From: CALFVT01 sp964513675
Lineage (GTDB): Bacteria; Pseudomonadota; Alphaproteobacteria; Caulobacterales; Maricaulaceae
Reading direction: 5' to 3'
Length of the DNA stretch: 64,000 nucleotides
Assembly: GCA_964513675.1 (NCBI GenBank)
Contig: CAZEOD010000001.1
Coordinates: 1-64,000 of the forward strand
Part shown: positions 7,627 through 16,616 of the stretch, one piece after another
Layout: every line of letters starts with the position of its first letter
Position numbering within the stretch: position 1 is the stretch's first letter
The notes under the pieces: model-generated
What the model saw: the letters and a program-made list of their open reading frames with translations, nothing else
What the model was told of the DNA's origin: nothing
Database searches by the model: none
Program-made: the position numbers and the translations under genes

Positions 7627-10600
7627 ATGGCGAAATTACAGGCTTATATAAGCCGGATTATCGGATGTTTGATTATCTATGCTGCCACAAGCATTGCGAT
7701 AAGCGCCGCGCAAACGAATGCTGCTGATATTGCCTTTTTGGATGCGCCCACATCGCGTGAAGCTCTTCAATCTGAGATGTCTAATGTTGAAGCGAATACG
7801 GAACTAACCGCCGAGCAAAAAAATTCTGTTTTAGCGGCCTATAAAGCGGCCTTGGGCGAAATAGAACTGGCCGCGCAGTCCCGCCAAGATGCGGTAAGGT
7901 TTGAAAATGAACTCACGGAAGCCGCCGCAACAGAGGCGCTGTTGCGGCGAGAGATTGAGTTGCTCGAAGCCAATCTGGCAGATGATAATGAACCCGATAA
8001 TTTAACGCGGTCTTTAAATGTTTTAGAGCGTGAGCTGAGTACACTTGAAGGCGAGTTAAGGGGATACCGGACAGAATTATCACAATATGAGAAAACGCTG
8101 GATACACTTCTACAGCGCCCGCTCCAATTAGGTGATGAACTTTTACTTATCCGAAGTGATGAAGCCAATCTTGAACAAGAGCTTTCGGGTCTCGGCGAAA
8201 CCAGTAGTGATCCACGAACTATTTCGGCGCGGCGTTTGCTTGAAGCGCAAGTTTATCGCCGCCAAATTCAGATCATTGCGATGGAGCGTGAGCTCGCCGG
8301 ACTGGGAACACGTCAGGAATTAGTGAGTTTGCGCCGTGAACTTGTCGTGATGAAAATTACGCGAACTGAAGCCCGCGTCCGCTTACTTCAAAGCCGGACG
8401 GGGCAGAAGCGTATTCTGCTTTCACAAGATGTTTTGAAACAGGCAAAGTCTGATTTAAGTTTGTTTGAAAAAGAGCATCCTTTCATCCGTGAATATGCCG
8501 CCGAAAATTACAGATTAGCTGCGGAGTTGTCAAAAATTTCGCTTAGCGGAGGCCAATATCCTCGGCGTTTGGCCGATGCTCAATATTCACTCGAAGTGGC
8601 CCGCGAAGATTTGCGCTTAGCCGATCAGCTTATTGAATTAGGAAATTTAAATCGGGCCTCCAATACAAATTTACGGCGTATTCAAAATAATCGTGCGCCG
8701 CTGAGCGCTATTGGGGTAGAAATTTCAAAGACGAAGCGTGATATTGCCAATCAAATGCAATCACGTATTTTAGCCGAAGATAAGCTCCGCGATTTAACCG
8801 TTAGAGGCTCAAATCTAAGGGCAGATTTTAAGGAATGGCAGTCCGATAATCCGCTACAGCCGAATATGTCGACGGCAGATTTATCTTATCTGAAATCGCT
8901 AAATTCACGCCGCAAAGGCTTCCTTGATGAACTTCTTAATGCCTCGAGCGTAAATATTGATGATGCAAATGGACTTTTGCAAATACAAACTGATTGGCGC
9001 AGCCAAGTTACGGATTTACGGAGCCTTCTCAACAAGACATTATTATGGACACCCAGTTCGGATATTATCGGCAAAAACTGGCTTAGCCAAGTTTTTCGCG
9101 GCACACGTAAATTGCTTAATCCAGAACGTTTGGGCCTTGTCGGGCGCAATTTAATAACGGGTTCATGGCGTTATTCTCCGCTTGTTCTATTGGCGGCTAT
9201 GCTTTTTCTATTTCTGATTTGGGCCAGAAAGAGCCTCTGTCAGTCGCTCGCGGATATTGCGAAAAAAGTCGGTCATGTGCAGGAGGATAGCTATTGGCAC
9301 ACGCCCCGCGCAATTGTTATTTGCGGCCTCATCGCCTTACCGATTCCGATTATTTTTTCAGTGATTGGCTTTATTTTATCGCGGGCTATTACGCCCGACC
9401 CCTTTGTTGTGCAACTCGGTAGGACGGGGCTTGATTTAGCTGGTTTCCTTTGGTTTTTCTTAACATGGCAGGCCTGGAACCGAAACGGTGCCCTCATGGG
9501 ACCGCATTTTGATTTATCCGAAAATATTCGCATAAGTGTTAACCGAGAGCTTAAGTGGTTCATTCCTATTGGCGCTTTGATAATTGGCTGCGTGACAGCA
9601 ACGCAAAATAGCCGTGATCTTGATGTTTACAGCGGGTTTAGCGTCCTCGCCTTCATGGCGATTGCTGTCGTGATGTCAGTTTTTGCAATGCGCGTTTTTT
9701 GGGTTAAAAAAGATGTCATGCAGCAAGCAGCGGAAAAAGGTCACAGGGTGTGGCGTTACCGCAAAACGATTACCGTCTTATTTGTAGGCCTGCCGTTAAT
9801 ATCCGGTTTATTGGCTTTTTTCGGCTTTTACGAAACAGCGCGCGTTCTGTTATCGCGGCTGTTATTTTCAAGTGGCCTCGTGGTTTCCGCCTATGTGCTT
9901 TACGGACTTATTAGCCGCACGGTTTTAGTCGCGCAGCGGCGAATTTCCTTGCAACAAGCAATAGAGCGCCGCGACCGCGTCCAAAAGGCACGGCAGGAGC
10001 AAGAAGCGGCTGAAGAGCGGGGCGAAACGCTAGCGGCTCCCCCACCTGTTGATTATGACCAGATTGATGTTGAATCGATTTCGCGTCAAACATCGCAATT
10101 ATTAAACACATTAGTCGCGGTGGGTTTTGCCATTTTAATGTGGCTTTTTTGGCAAGATCTTCTGCCGGCTCTTGCCGCATTCGATAATGTTAAAATCCCT
10201 CTTGGCCGTTCCATTGGGCCAAGCGGCGATATTATAACAAGCAGCTCTATTTCTTTATGGACGATTTTAAAATCAATCGTCATCATAACATTAACGGTCA
10301 TTGCCGGGAAAAACCTTCCGGGTTTTCTTGAAGTCTTTATTCTCGATAGTTTTAAGTTAGAACCGAGTACACGTTATGCAATTATTACGGTCTTAGGCTA
10401 TTTAATTTTCGCCATTGGTATAACGATAGCTTTTTCTGTTTTGGGCGTAGAATGGGCTAAGTTGCAATGGATTGTTGCCGCTTTGGGCGTGGGTATTGGT
10501 TTTGGCCTTCAAGAGATTATCGCGAATTTTATCTCCGGTCTTATCATCTTATTTGAACGTCCTATCCGTATTGGTGATTATGTCACTATTGGCGATCAGA

Positions 10601-11097
10601 GCGGGACGGTGAGCCGGATTAAAATTCGTGCGACAACCTTAACGGATTTGGATAACCGCGAAATTTTAATCCCGAATAAAGAAATTATTACAGGCCGCGT
10701 CATTAACTGGACGCTCAGTAATGCAATGACGCGCCTTAAGGTTCATGTCGGTATTGCTTATGGCTCTGATACAGACCGGGCGCGTAATATAATGCTCGAT
10801 ATTTTAAAAGCTCATCCGAAAACTTTAAGTCAGCCATGCCCGCAAGTTTTCTTTTTAGGATTTGGGGATAGCTCATTAGATTTCGAATTACGGGCCTTTA
10901 TTGCCAGTTTCGAAGACAGTTTCCCTGTTTTGGATAGCTTGCATAATGATATTAATAAGGCCCTTGAAAAGGAAGGCATTACGATCCCGTTCCCGCAGCG
11001 CGACTTGCATATCAAAAGTGAAAACATTCCCGCCGCAGCAGTGGCCTCTAAGCCGGCTAAACCCTCTAAGGGTAAAGGCAAAGCGAAGACTAGCTAG
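7627..11097 (+). CDS. Large MscS-family mechanosensitive channel with periplasmic coiled-coil domain (MscK/DUF3772-like)
   Basis: Inner-membrane channel that opens on osmotic downshock. The product of about 1156 residues is far larger than MscS (286). It has a signal peptide (to about residue 32), a long Glu/Arg/Leu-rich periplasmic coiled coil (about 40-460), a series of hydrophobic segments (from about 520), and the MscS core near residue 955: GVGIGFGLQEIIANFISGLI (pore helix), then FERPIRIGDYVTIGDQSG and IPNKEIITGRVINWTLSN (beta domain). It ends in a short Lys/Ala/Pro-rich tail. GTG at 7624 directly precedes ATG at 7627; I use the ATG. The architecture resembles KefA/MscK-type channels; subfamily assignment is inference. 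It converges on alkB with an 18-base gap. Confidence 0.9.
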   Translation: MAKLQAYISRIIGCLIIYAATSIAISAAQTNAADIAFLDAPTSREALQSEMSNVEANTELTAEQKNSVLAAYKAALGEIELAAQSRQDAVRFENELTEAAATEALLRREIELLEANLADDNEPDNLTRSLNVLERELSTLEGELRGYRTELSQYEKTLDTLLQRPLQLGDELLLIRSDEANLEQELSGLGETSSDPRTISARRLLEAQVYRRQIQIIAMERELAGLGTRQELVSLRRELVVMKITRTEARVRLLQSRTGQKRILLSQDVLKQAKSDLSLFEKEHPFIREYAAENYRLAAELSKISLSGGQYPRRLADAQYSLEVAREDLRLADQLIELGNLNRASNTNLRRIQNNRAPLSAIGVEISKTKRDIANQMQSRILAEDKLRDLTVRGSNLRADFKEWQSDNPLQPNMSTADLSYLKSLNSRRKGFLDELLNASSVNIDDANGLLQIQTDWRSQVTDLRSLLNKTLLWTPSSDIIGKNWLSQVFRGTRKLLNPERLGLVGRNLITGSWRYSPLVLLAAMLFLFLIWARKSLCQSLADIAKKVGHVQEDSYWHTPRAIVICGLIALPIPIIFSVIGFILSRAITPDPFVVQLGRTGLDLAGFLWFFLTWQAWNRNGALMGPHFDLSENIRISVNRELKWFIPIGALIIGCVTATQNSRDLDVYSGFSVLAFMAIAVVMSVFAMRVFWVKKDVMQQAAEKGHRVWRYRKTITVLFVGLPLISGLLAFFGFYETARVLLSRLLFSSGLVVSAYVLYGLISRTVLVAQRRISLQQAIERRDRVQKARQEQEAAEERGETLAAPPPVDYDQIDVESISRQTSQLLNTLVAVGFAILMWLFWQDLLPALAAFDNVKIPLGRSIGPSGDIITSSSISLWTILKSIVIITLTVIAGKNLPGFLEVFILDSFKLEPSTRYAIITVLGYLIFAIGITIAFSVLGVEWAKLQWIVAALGVGIGFGLQEIIANFISGLIILFERPIRIGDYVTIGDQSGTVSRIKIRATTLTDLDNREILIPNKEIITGRVINWTLSNAMTRLKVHVGIAYGSDTDRARNIMLDILKAHPKTLSQPCPQVFFLGFGDSSLDFELRAFIASFEDSFPVLDSLHNDINKALEKEGITIPFPQRDLHIKSENIPAAAVASKPAKPSKGKGKAKTS

Positions 11098-11115
11098 GCA
11101 ATCTGCCGCGCCAGT

Positions 11116-12270
11116 TTAAAGGGCGGCGGCAGATGCAGCGCGTTCATGTCTTACGAGGTCTTTTGTTAAAACCTTGCTCATATCTCCGCCGACATTCTTA
11201 AGAACCAAGGGGTCCATGATTTTGCGGAAAAGCGGGGGGAAATAAGCAATATTAAACATCACCATATATCCAAAGGGTAATTGTGGGGAGTTATCAAATT
11301 GACGTAAATGTTGATAATGACGCGCAGGATGGGCGTGGTGATCGGAATGGCGCGCGAGATTATAACTCATGAGATTTGTCATCAGAAGATTACAATTCCA
11401 GCTATGATGCGGCTGACAGGGAAGATATTTTCCGTCAGGGCGTTTGTCGCGTAGCAAACCATAATGTGCGATGTAATTCTGAGAACTAAGCGCCATACAT
11501 GAAATCAGCCAAGCTAAGGCTAAATAAGGCAGAACGGCTGTCCCTAACCAGATAATTACAGCGCCGTAAATGACGATTTGGAGGACAACACTTGCAATGA
11601 CTTCATTTTTTAATGACCATTTTGAATAGCCTTTTCGCGATGCGCGTTTGGTTTCAAGCCGCCATGCGCGTTTCCATGCGCCCGGATATTCCCGCAAAAT
11701 AAAAGCCCAATAGCTTTCTCCAAATCGCGCGGTTGCAGAATCGCGCGGCGTTGCAACATCGCTGTGATGGCCGCTATTATGTTCCACACGAAAATGCCCA
11801 TAAAAACTGGGCGCTAACATCATAAGGGCCATATATTTGCTGAATTTGTCAGTTTTATGCCCGATTTCATGGCCAGAATTAATAGCAAATGCGAGGCCCC
11901 ATCCATGCGCTACACCCAGCGCTATGAGGGATGACAGGGGAAGATCATAAGTCGCCGTAAACCATGCACCGCCTAGCCATGTTAAATAGATGACGGGCAA
12001 CAGCGCGTGCACCATATATTTATAGAAGGTAGACAGCTCGGCTTCGCTTTCCATTTGTCCTAATATATCATGCTTGTCCTCTCCCATGAGCATATCGACC
12101 AATGGGGTGATGATGTAAAATAATATGATCGGAGCCCATGCCATATGCACATTTCCCGTTGCCATTATCAGGCCAGCTCCCCAAAGCGGGGAAAGCGGAT
12201 AGGTTAAGGAAATAAGCCATAAGCGGCGTTTTCGCGCCGGATTTTGTGAAAAATAATTTGCAAGACTCAT
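11116..12270 (-). CDS. alkB: Alkane 1-monooxygenase (membrane di-iron hydroxylase)
   Basis: Integral membrane non-heme di-iron enzyme that hydroxylates medium-chain n-alkanes at the terminal carbon, using electrons from rubredoxin. 384 residues. All histidine boxes are present: HEIGH (134-138), EHNSGHH (163-169) followed by VATPRDSATAR, and RHSDHH (307-312), plus the AlkB-specific NYIAHYGL (265-272). Several hydrophobic segments precede and separate the boxes. I chose ATG at 12270, which has AAGGGCGG upstream; the frame is open to 12363 but that extension lies in the regulatory gap. No rubredoxin or rubredoxin reductase gene is in the window. Divergent from a TetR regulator. Confidence 0.93.
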   Translation of the reverse strand: MSLANYFSQNPARKRRLWLISLTYPLSPLWGAGLIMATGNVHMAWAPIILFYIITPLVDMLMGEDKHDILGQMESEAELSTFYKYMVHALLPVIYLTWLGGAWFTATYDLPLSSLIALGVAHGWGLAFAINSGHEIGHKTDKFSKYMALMMLAPSFYGHFRVEHNSGHHSDVATPRDSATARFGESYWAFILREYPGAWKRAWRLETKRASRKGYSKWSLKNEVIASVVLQIVIYGAVIIWLGTAVLPYLALAWLISCMALSSQNYIAHYGLLRDKRPDGKYLPCQPHHSWNCNLLMTNLMSYNLARHSDHHAHPARHYQHLRQFDNSPQLPFGYMVMFNIAYFPPLFRKIMDPLVLKNVGGDMSKVLTKDLVRHERAASAAAL

Positions 12271-12280
12271 GAAACCGCCC

Positions 12281-12302
12281 TTATTGATAGATTTATCATT
12301 AA
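12281..12302. promoter_or_regulatory. Candidate TetR operator between alkB and its divergent regulator
   Basis: An imperfect palindrome TTATTGATA-N4-TATCATTAA (8 of 9 pairs) lies 10 bases upstream of the alkB start. A second, perfect 5-base inverted repeat (ACATT-CC-AATGT, 12355-12366) sits 20 bases before the TetR ATG, and GTCAAT is directly repeated between them (around 12319-12334). Placement and symmetry fit an auto-regulatory TetR operator controlling both genes; binding is inference. Confidence 0.4.
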
Positions 12303-12385
12303 GGATTTTGGTGCTTATGTCAATTATGGTCAATGATATCTTAACATGGTAAAAACATTCCAATGTATAAATGAGAGCTGCCTAA

Positions 12386-12949
12386 ATGACTGAAGCTGTG
12401 AAACTTCGGCAGCGTTTGTCTCCAACAGCGCGCCGCTTACAACTATTAGATATAGCGATTGATTTAAACGCCCGCAAAGGCGTTGGCCGTGTTGGCCATG
12501 GGGATATTGCTAAAATTGCGGGCGTTTCCACGGGCACAGTCTTTAATTATTTTCCAACGATCACCGCTCTAAATGCCGCTGTGTTGGACGCAGTGCGCTT
12601 GCACACGCTCGGTTTATTTAAAAACGCGCCGCATGATGAAGGCTCATCATCCGTTTTGATGTTTTATAGCCAGAAACTCTTGAACCTCGTTGAGGGTCAA
12701 CCGGCCTTGTTTAAAGTCTTTCTAAGCTGGTCTCAAATTTATGATGCGCCTTTTCGGGGTCAATTTCTAACGATGAAAAAAGAGATTATGGCGATATTGC
12801 TTGGCTCATTGCGCGGTAGAGATCAGGCAGAGATCGACGCGCATATTATTTACGGCACGGGCGTTCTAGCCGCGCAAATGAAACTTGAAGGGTCTTCACA
12901 AGAAGAGGTGTTAAAGCTCGCGGCGCGGGTGACGGAGCTTATGGCCTAA
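12386..12949 (+). CDS. TetR/AcrR-family transcriptional regulator, likely of alkB
   Basis: 187 residues. The N-terminal helix-turn-helix (about 20-66) is clear: ILDIAIDLNARKGV-like first helix, DIAKIAGVSTGTVFNYF recognition region, typical of TetR. The rest is a helical ligand-binding domain with no recognisable ligand signature. It is transcribed divergently from alkB over 115 bases that contain two inverted repeats, so a role as alkane- or fatty-acid-responsive repressor of alkB is a reasonable inference. Its stop abuts the stop of the convergent GH42 gene with no gap, leaving no room for a separate terminator. Confidence 0.88.
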   Translation: MTEAVKLRQRLSPTARRLQLLDIAIDLNARKGVGRVGHGDIAKIAGVSTGTVFNYFPTITALNAAVLDAVRLHTLGLFKNAPHDEGSSSVLMFYSQKLLNLVEGQPALFKVFLSWSQIYDAPFRGQFLTMKKEIMAILLGSLRGRDQAEIDAHIIYGTGVLAAQMKLEGSSQEEVLKLAARVTELMA

Positions 12950-14905
12950 CTAACGCCAAACTGAAATGCCGGCGGGGCCAATATCCGAGCTACCACAAAC
13001 ATAGGATGCGTTAGGATAAAACTTAGATAAATCCAATGTTTTAGCGCCGTAATTAAAGGCAAATGTTAAATCGCCAAATTGACGGACACGTAAATCTTTC
13101 GGGAGCCATAAGGGGGTGAGGCCGCAGGTCTTGAGGGTCAAAGACATCACCGCTTTTAATAAATCTTTATGCGGCCACACAGGAAGATAGCTTAGATTGT
13201 CTTGGGTGATGAAAGCCGGGTAGCCATCGTCACAGCGTGCAGCGATATTTTCAGCGCTGCCGCCTTCAACTAAATCGCGCCAAATTAAAGCATGTGATGA
13301 TGACATATTCATATCAACATCTATTTTGACGGACGGGCGTAAGGACTCGCTGCGTGCTATGGAGATATCAAGCGCGGTTTCAAGATCAGTGGGACGGCGG
13401 GCTAGCTGATAATCCGGTGTTTTAGATTGGCTGCGCGGGCCTAAAAAAACATGCGCTCCAGCGGCATTGGCGCGGGTTAGGAAATCATCCGGAAGGATAG
13501 GCAGGCTGGGTGCAACAATTAATTTATAGCCTGTTAAATCGCTTTCGGGGGATATGATGTCTATATTGAATCCCATGCGCCGCAGCAGAGTATAAAACAT
13601 GAAACAGAGTTTCTCATAATGCCAAGCTGCTCCTTGGGGCTGGATGTCGAAAAGCCATTTAGTTTCATAATCATATATGAGCGCGATAGAGGCCATTTTC
13701 GATTTTTGCGCGCCAAGATTAAGCGCTGCTAAAATATCACGCGCAGCTTGGGCGTCATGACCGCCCTTAGTTATATCGGAACTGGCTATATCGGAAATTG
13801 GATAGAGTAATCCAGCGTGGTTTTGCTCCTGCGCGAAAGGGGCCTGACGCCAGCGGAAATAAGAGCAATATTCCGCGCCGTGGGCAGCGGCTTCAATCGC
13901 CCAAACGGCCGCCATGCCGTCTCGCGGGGCTGGATTATGCGGGGCCCAATTTACAGGGCCGGGCTGCTGCTCCATCACGCCCCAACGCGGGTTGCAGCCG
14001 CGGTAAAGATCATGGTGGAAAGCCGCGAAATCAGGATGGCCGCTGCGCATCCAGCGCTGCTTTTCGGCTTCGCTCCACCATCCTTGGTCAAGAAAGCCGA
14101 GCGGGTAACTATCCCATGTTAAAATATCGACATTACGGCCCAGATCATAATGATCGAAGCCATTAAAATGCCCCATAACATTATGGGTAATATCGGCATG
14201 CGGGGCATATGAGCGGATGATCTCAGCCTGCGCTTTATGATAGTTCACAAGCTGATCCGAGCTAAAGCGCTGAAAATCAAGGCGGTGGGACGGGTTGGCT
14301 TCGGTCACAGTTTGGTTGGGTAAATCAATTTCGCCAAAGCGGCGATATTCCATTGACCAAAATACATTTCCCCATGCGCTGTTTAGTGCGTTGATGGTTT
14401 CATATTTATCCTCTAGCCATTGCCGAAAGGCAAGGCGCGCATTTTCGGAATAGCTCTCAACTGTGTCATGACAGCCAAATTCATTATCTGTCTGCCAAGA
14501 TGTAATGGCGGGATGAGCCCCGTAACGCGCGGCCAATATATCTGTAATTCGGCAGCTTTCGCGTAAGTAAAGGCGAGAGGAGAAGCAATAATGCCGCCGT
14601 GAGCCAAACTGTCTCGGCGCGCCGCTGGCGTCTAGCGCTAAAATATCGGGATGGGCATTAATTAACCATTTCGGCGGGGTAGCGCTGGGGGTGCCAAGCG
14701 TAATTTCAAGCCCTTCGGCGGCGAGTGTTTCAATGGCTTTATCGAGCCAAACCCAATCAAAAGCGCCGCGCGAGGGTTCAATTCGGCTCCACGCAAATTC
14801 GCCAATGCGGACTTTTGATAGTCCCATATCAACCATGCGGCGGGCATCATCTTGCCATATATTTTCCGGCCAATGTTCTGGATAATAACAGACCCCTAAT
14901 TGCAT
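12950..14905 (-). CDS. Glycoside hydrolase family 42 beta-galactosidase
   Basis: Hydrolyses terminal beta-galactosides. 651 residues with the GH42 layout: a TIM barrel from CYYPEHWPENIWQDD and MVDMGLSKVRIGEFAWSRIEP at the N-terminus, acid/base Glu142 in WQTDNEFGCHD, nucleophile Glu312 in WGVMEQQPGPVNW, then a trimerisation domain (about 395-600) and a small C-terminal beta domain. There is no signal peptide, so it is probably cytoplasmic and acts on imported oligosaccharides. No transporter or other sugar-catabolism gene is adjacent. The upstream TIGR02301 gene ends 9 bases before its start region on the same strand, so co-transcription is possible. Confidence 0.93.
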   Translation of the reverse strand: MQLGVCYYPEHWPENIWQDDARRMVDMGLSKVRIGEFAWSRIEPSRGAFDWVWLDKAIETLAAEGLEITLGTPSATPPKWLINAHPDILALDASGAPRQFGSRRHYCFSSRLYLRESCRITDILAARYGAHPAITSWQTDNEFGCHDTVESYSENARLAFRQWLEDKYETINALNSAWGNVFWSMEYRRFGEIDLPNQTVTEANPSHRLDFQRFSSDQLVNYHKAQAEIIRSYAPHADITHNVMGHFNGFDHYDLGRNVDILTWDSYPLGFLDQGWWSEAEKQRWMRSGHPDFAAFHHDLYRGCNPRWGVMEQQPGPVNWAPHNPAPRDGMAAVWAIEAAAHGAEYCSYFRWRQAPFAQEQNHAGLLYPISDIASSDITKGGHDAQAARDILAALNLGAQKSKMASIALIYDYETKWLFDIQPQGAAWHYEKLCFMFYTLLRRMGFNIDIISPESDLTGYKLIVAPSLPILPDDFLTRANAAGAHVFLGPRSQSKTPDYQLARRPTDLETALDISIARSESLRPSVKIDVDMNMSSSHALIWRDLVEGGSAENIAARCDDGYPAFITQDNLSYLPVWPHKDLLKAVMSLTLKTCGLTPLWLPKDLRVRQFGDLTFAFNYGAKTLDLSKFYPNASYVCGSSDIGPAGISVWR

Positions 14906-14914
14906 ATGGCCGCC

Positions 14915-15403
14915 TTAAAAATCACGATATGGATCACCCAGCATACTGGCGAGCCGCCGCCCGTTTTCAGCTAAAGCTGCGGCGTCAACAGGGACATCTG
15001 AGGAGCATGTTTTAAACCGCTCTTGTTCCAGAAAATAACCGGCATTAAAGGCACGGGTAAGATATTCTCGGCGCTCGACATCATTGCCTGTTTCGAGCTG
15101 GAGCATACGTCCGGCAAAATCACGCCAATATTGATCTTTATCTCCAAAACATAATTGCCGTAAATAATGGAGCTGCCCGATATTCTTCACCAAAGCTTCG
15201 GCGAGGTCGGACATTTGTACCATTTGATTTTCAATACGGGCTTCCGCCGTTTCGCGGGCTTGCTGCGCGGCAGCCTCTGCGGCGGCTTTGTCGTCCGTTG
15301 ATGTTTGCGCCCACGACGGTGCGGGCGCGCAAAAAAAGCTCGCAACCAATAAGGTCACGACAATAAAGTCAGATGTGATGCGGGGCATAAACATAGATAG
15401 CAT
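14915..15403 (-). CDS. TIGR02301-family secreted protein
   Basis: About 162 residues with an N-terminal signal peptide ending near PSWAQ, then an Ala/Glu-rich helix and a conserved block LGQLHYLRQLC-like, YWRDFAGRMLQLE, REYLTRAFNAGYF and a second cysteine in FKTCSS. This pattern fits the alphaproteobacterial family TIGR02301, whose function is unknown; two cysteines may form a periplasmic disulfide. Several in-frame ATGs (15403, 15394, 15388) are possible starts, none with a good ribosome site. Next to GH42 on the same strand. Confidence 0.75.
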   Translation of the reverse strand: MLSMFMPRITSDFIVVTLLVASFFCAPAPSWAQTSTDDKAAAEAAAQQARETAEARIENQMVQMSDLAEALVKNIGQLHYLRQLCFGDKDQYWRDFAGRMLQLETGNDVERREYLTRAFNAGYFLEQERFKTCSSDVPVDAAALAENGRRLASMLGDPYRDF

Positions 15404-15447
15404 TTACCGCGTAAAATCCGCTTTGCCCATTAAATTTATCAGGCCCG

Positions 15448-15915
15448 TCATGATTTTTTCGCGGGGTTATGGTTCGTTTGCCATTTTGCATAACCATCCA
15501 AAATAACATCACGGGTTTTGGGCCATATCTGCATCTGTGCGACTTGTTCTATTGGAACAAAGGCGCAGTCCATTGCATCATCTCCGGCTATCGGCTCGCC
15601 GCCTGTCCATGTCGCAATATAATCATGAAGGCGGTAATGATAGCCTTCGAAAACCGCAGGAATATTGGCAATCTTCTCGCCTAAATCAGCCGTAATGTGA
15701 GTCTCCTCCATGAGTTCACGCAGCGCAGCCTCGGCTTCGCTTTCGCCCGCCTCAATTCGCCCGCCGGGAATAGACCATTCGCCCATGCGCGGCGGTTGCC
15801 CGCGCTGGATCATCAAGACGTGATCGCCTTTGAAGCAAATCACGCCAACGCAATCTGTCCACTGTATTTCGCTGTCAGTTTTCGGCAGTTTTTCCATGTG
15901 CTTTACGTCTTTCAT
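15448..15915 (-). CDS. Nudix hydrolase
   Basis: 155-residue Nudix-fold pyrophosphohydrolase. The Nudix box is intact: GGRIEAGESEAEAALRELME plus ET, giving the GX5EX7REUXEE pattern with the metal-binding glutamates. The upstream VGVICFKGDHVLMIQRGQPP and GEWSIPGG are typical of ADP-ribose/NADH or oxidised-nucleotide pyrophosphatases; the substrate cannot be assigned. Start could be ATG 15915 or 15897. It is divergent from the SRAP gene with at most 14 to 32 bases between starts, so promoters overlap coding sequence. Confidence 0.9.
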   Translation of the reverse strand: MKDVKHMEKLPKTDSEIQWTDCVGVICFKGDHVLMIQRGQPPRMGEWSIPGGRIEAGESEAEAALRELMEETHITADLGEKIANIPAVFEGYHYRLHDYIATWTGGEPIAGDDAMDCAFVPIEQVAQMQIWPKTRDVILDGYAKWQTNHNPAKKS

Positions 15916-15929
15916 GTTATGATACGTCT

Positions 15930-16613
15930 ATGTGCGGACGATTCACATTAGCGAAAAACTTAGACGAAATTGCGGCCTATTTTAAGGCTAAAAAAAGCGG
16001 TAATAGCGAAGATGGTTCTCCGCTTTGGGATTGGGAGCCAAATTATAACATTGCCCCGGGCAGCGTTATTGCGGCTATGGCCTATGATGGACGGCGGCAG
16101 CGTAAGATTGTCCCCATGCGCTGGGGTTTACATCCGCATTGGAAGAAAACACCCCCCGAAGGCCGCCCTATGTTTAATGCCCGCGTTGAAACAGCGGCGG
16201 AAAAAGCGAGTTTCCGAACGCCTTTTCGGCGGCGGCGCGCGCTTATTCCGGCAACAGGATGGTATGAGTGGGAAGGTGTCGAGAAACCCAAAACGCCTTA
16301 TCTTATTCACGAAAAGAGCCGAGAGGTTTTTGCCTTTGCCGGGCTATGGGATCAATGGCGTGTGGATGAAGGGATTACGCTGCTATCTTGCACGATATTA
16401 ACAACGGCAGCGACAGGGCCGATTAAACATTTACACCACCGCATGCCCGTTCGCTTGCCATCTTCAAAGTGGAATGACTGGCTCGACTGGGATGAAAAAC
16501 CCGATCACGTTTTGCGGGATATGAAATCCAGCCACGACCTCGATTTTTACGAGGTCGCTACGCAGGTTAATTCCGGGCGGGCCGTAGGAGCCGATTTGAT
16601 CCGCCGGGTTTAG
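15930..16613 (+). CDS. yedK: SOS response-associated peptidase, YedK/HMCES (SRAP domain)
   Basis: Covalently protects abasic sites in single-stranded DNA by a thiazolidine link from its N-terminal cysteine. 227 residues. The essential Met-Cys2 start (MCGRFTLAKNL) fixes the initiation codon. Other active-site elements are NARVETAAEKASFRTPFRRR (Asn and Arg residues), ATGWYEWEG with the catalytic Glu, and HHRMPVRLP with the catalytic His. Neighbours are a Nudix hydrolase (divergent) and YaaA (convergent, 3-base gap), forming a small damage-response neighbourhood. No LexA box was identified by eye. Confidence 0.95.
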   Translation: MCGRFTLAKNLDEIAAYFKAKKSGNSEDGSPLWDWEPNYNIAPGSVIAAMAYDGRRQRKIVPMRWGLHPHWKKTPPEGRPMFNARVETAAEKASFRTPFRRRRALIPATGWYEWEGVEKPKTPYLIHEKSREVFAFAGLWDQWRVDEGITLLSCTILTTAATGPIKHLHHRMPVRLPSSKWNDWLDWDEKPDHVLRDMKSSHDLDFYEVATQVNSGRAVGADLIRRV

Positions 16614-16616
16614 GGG

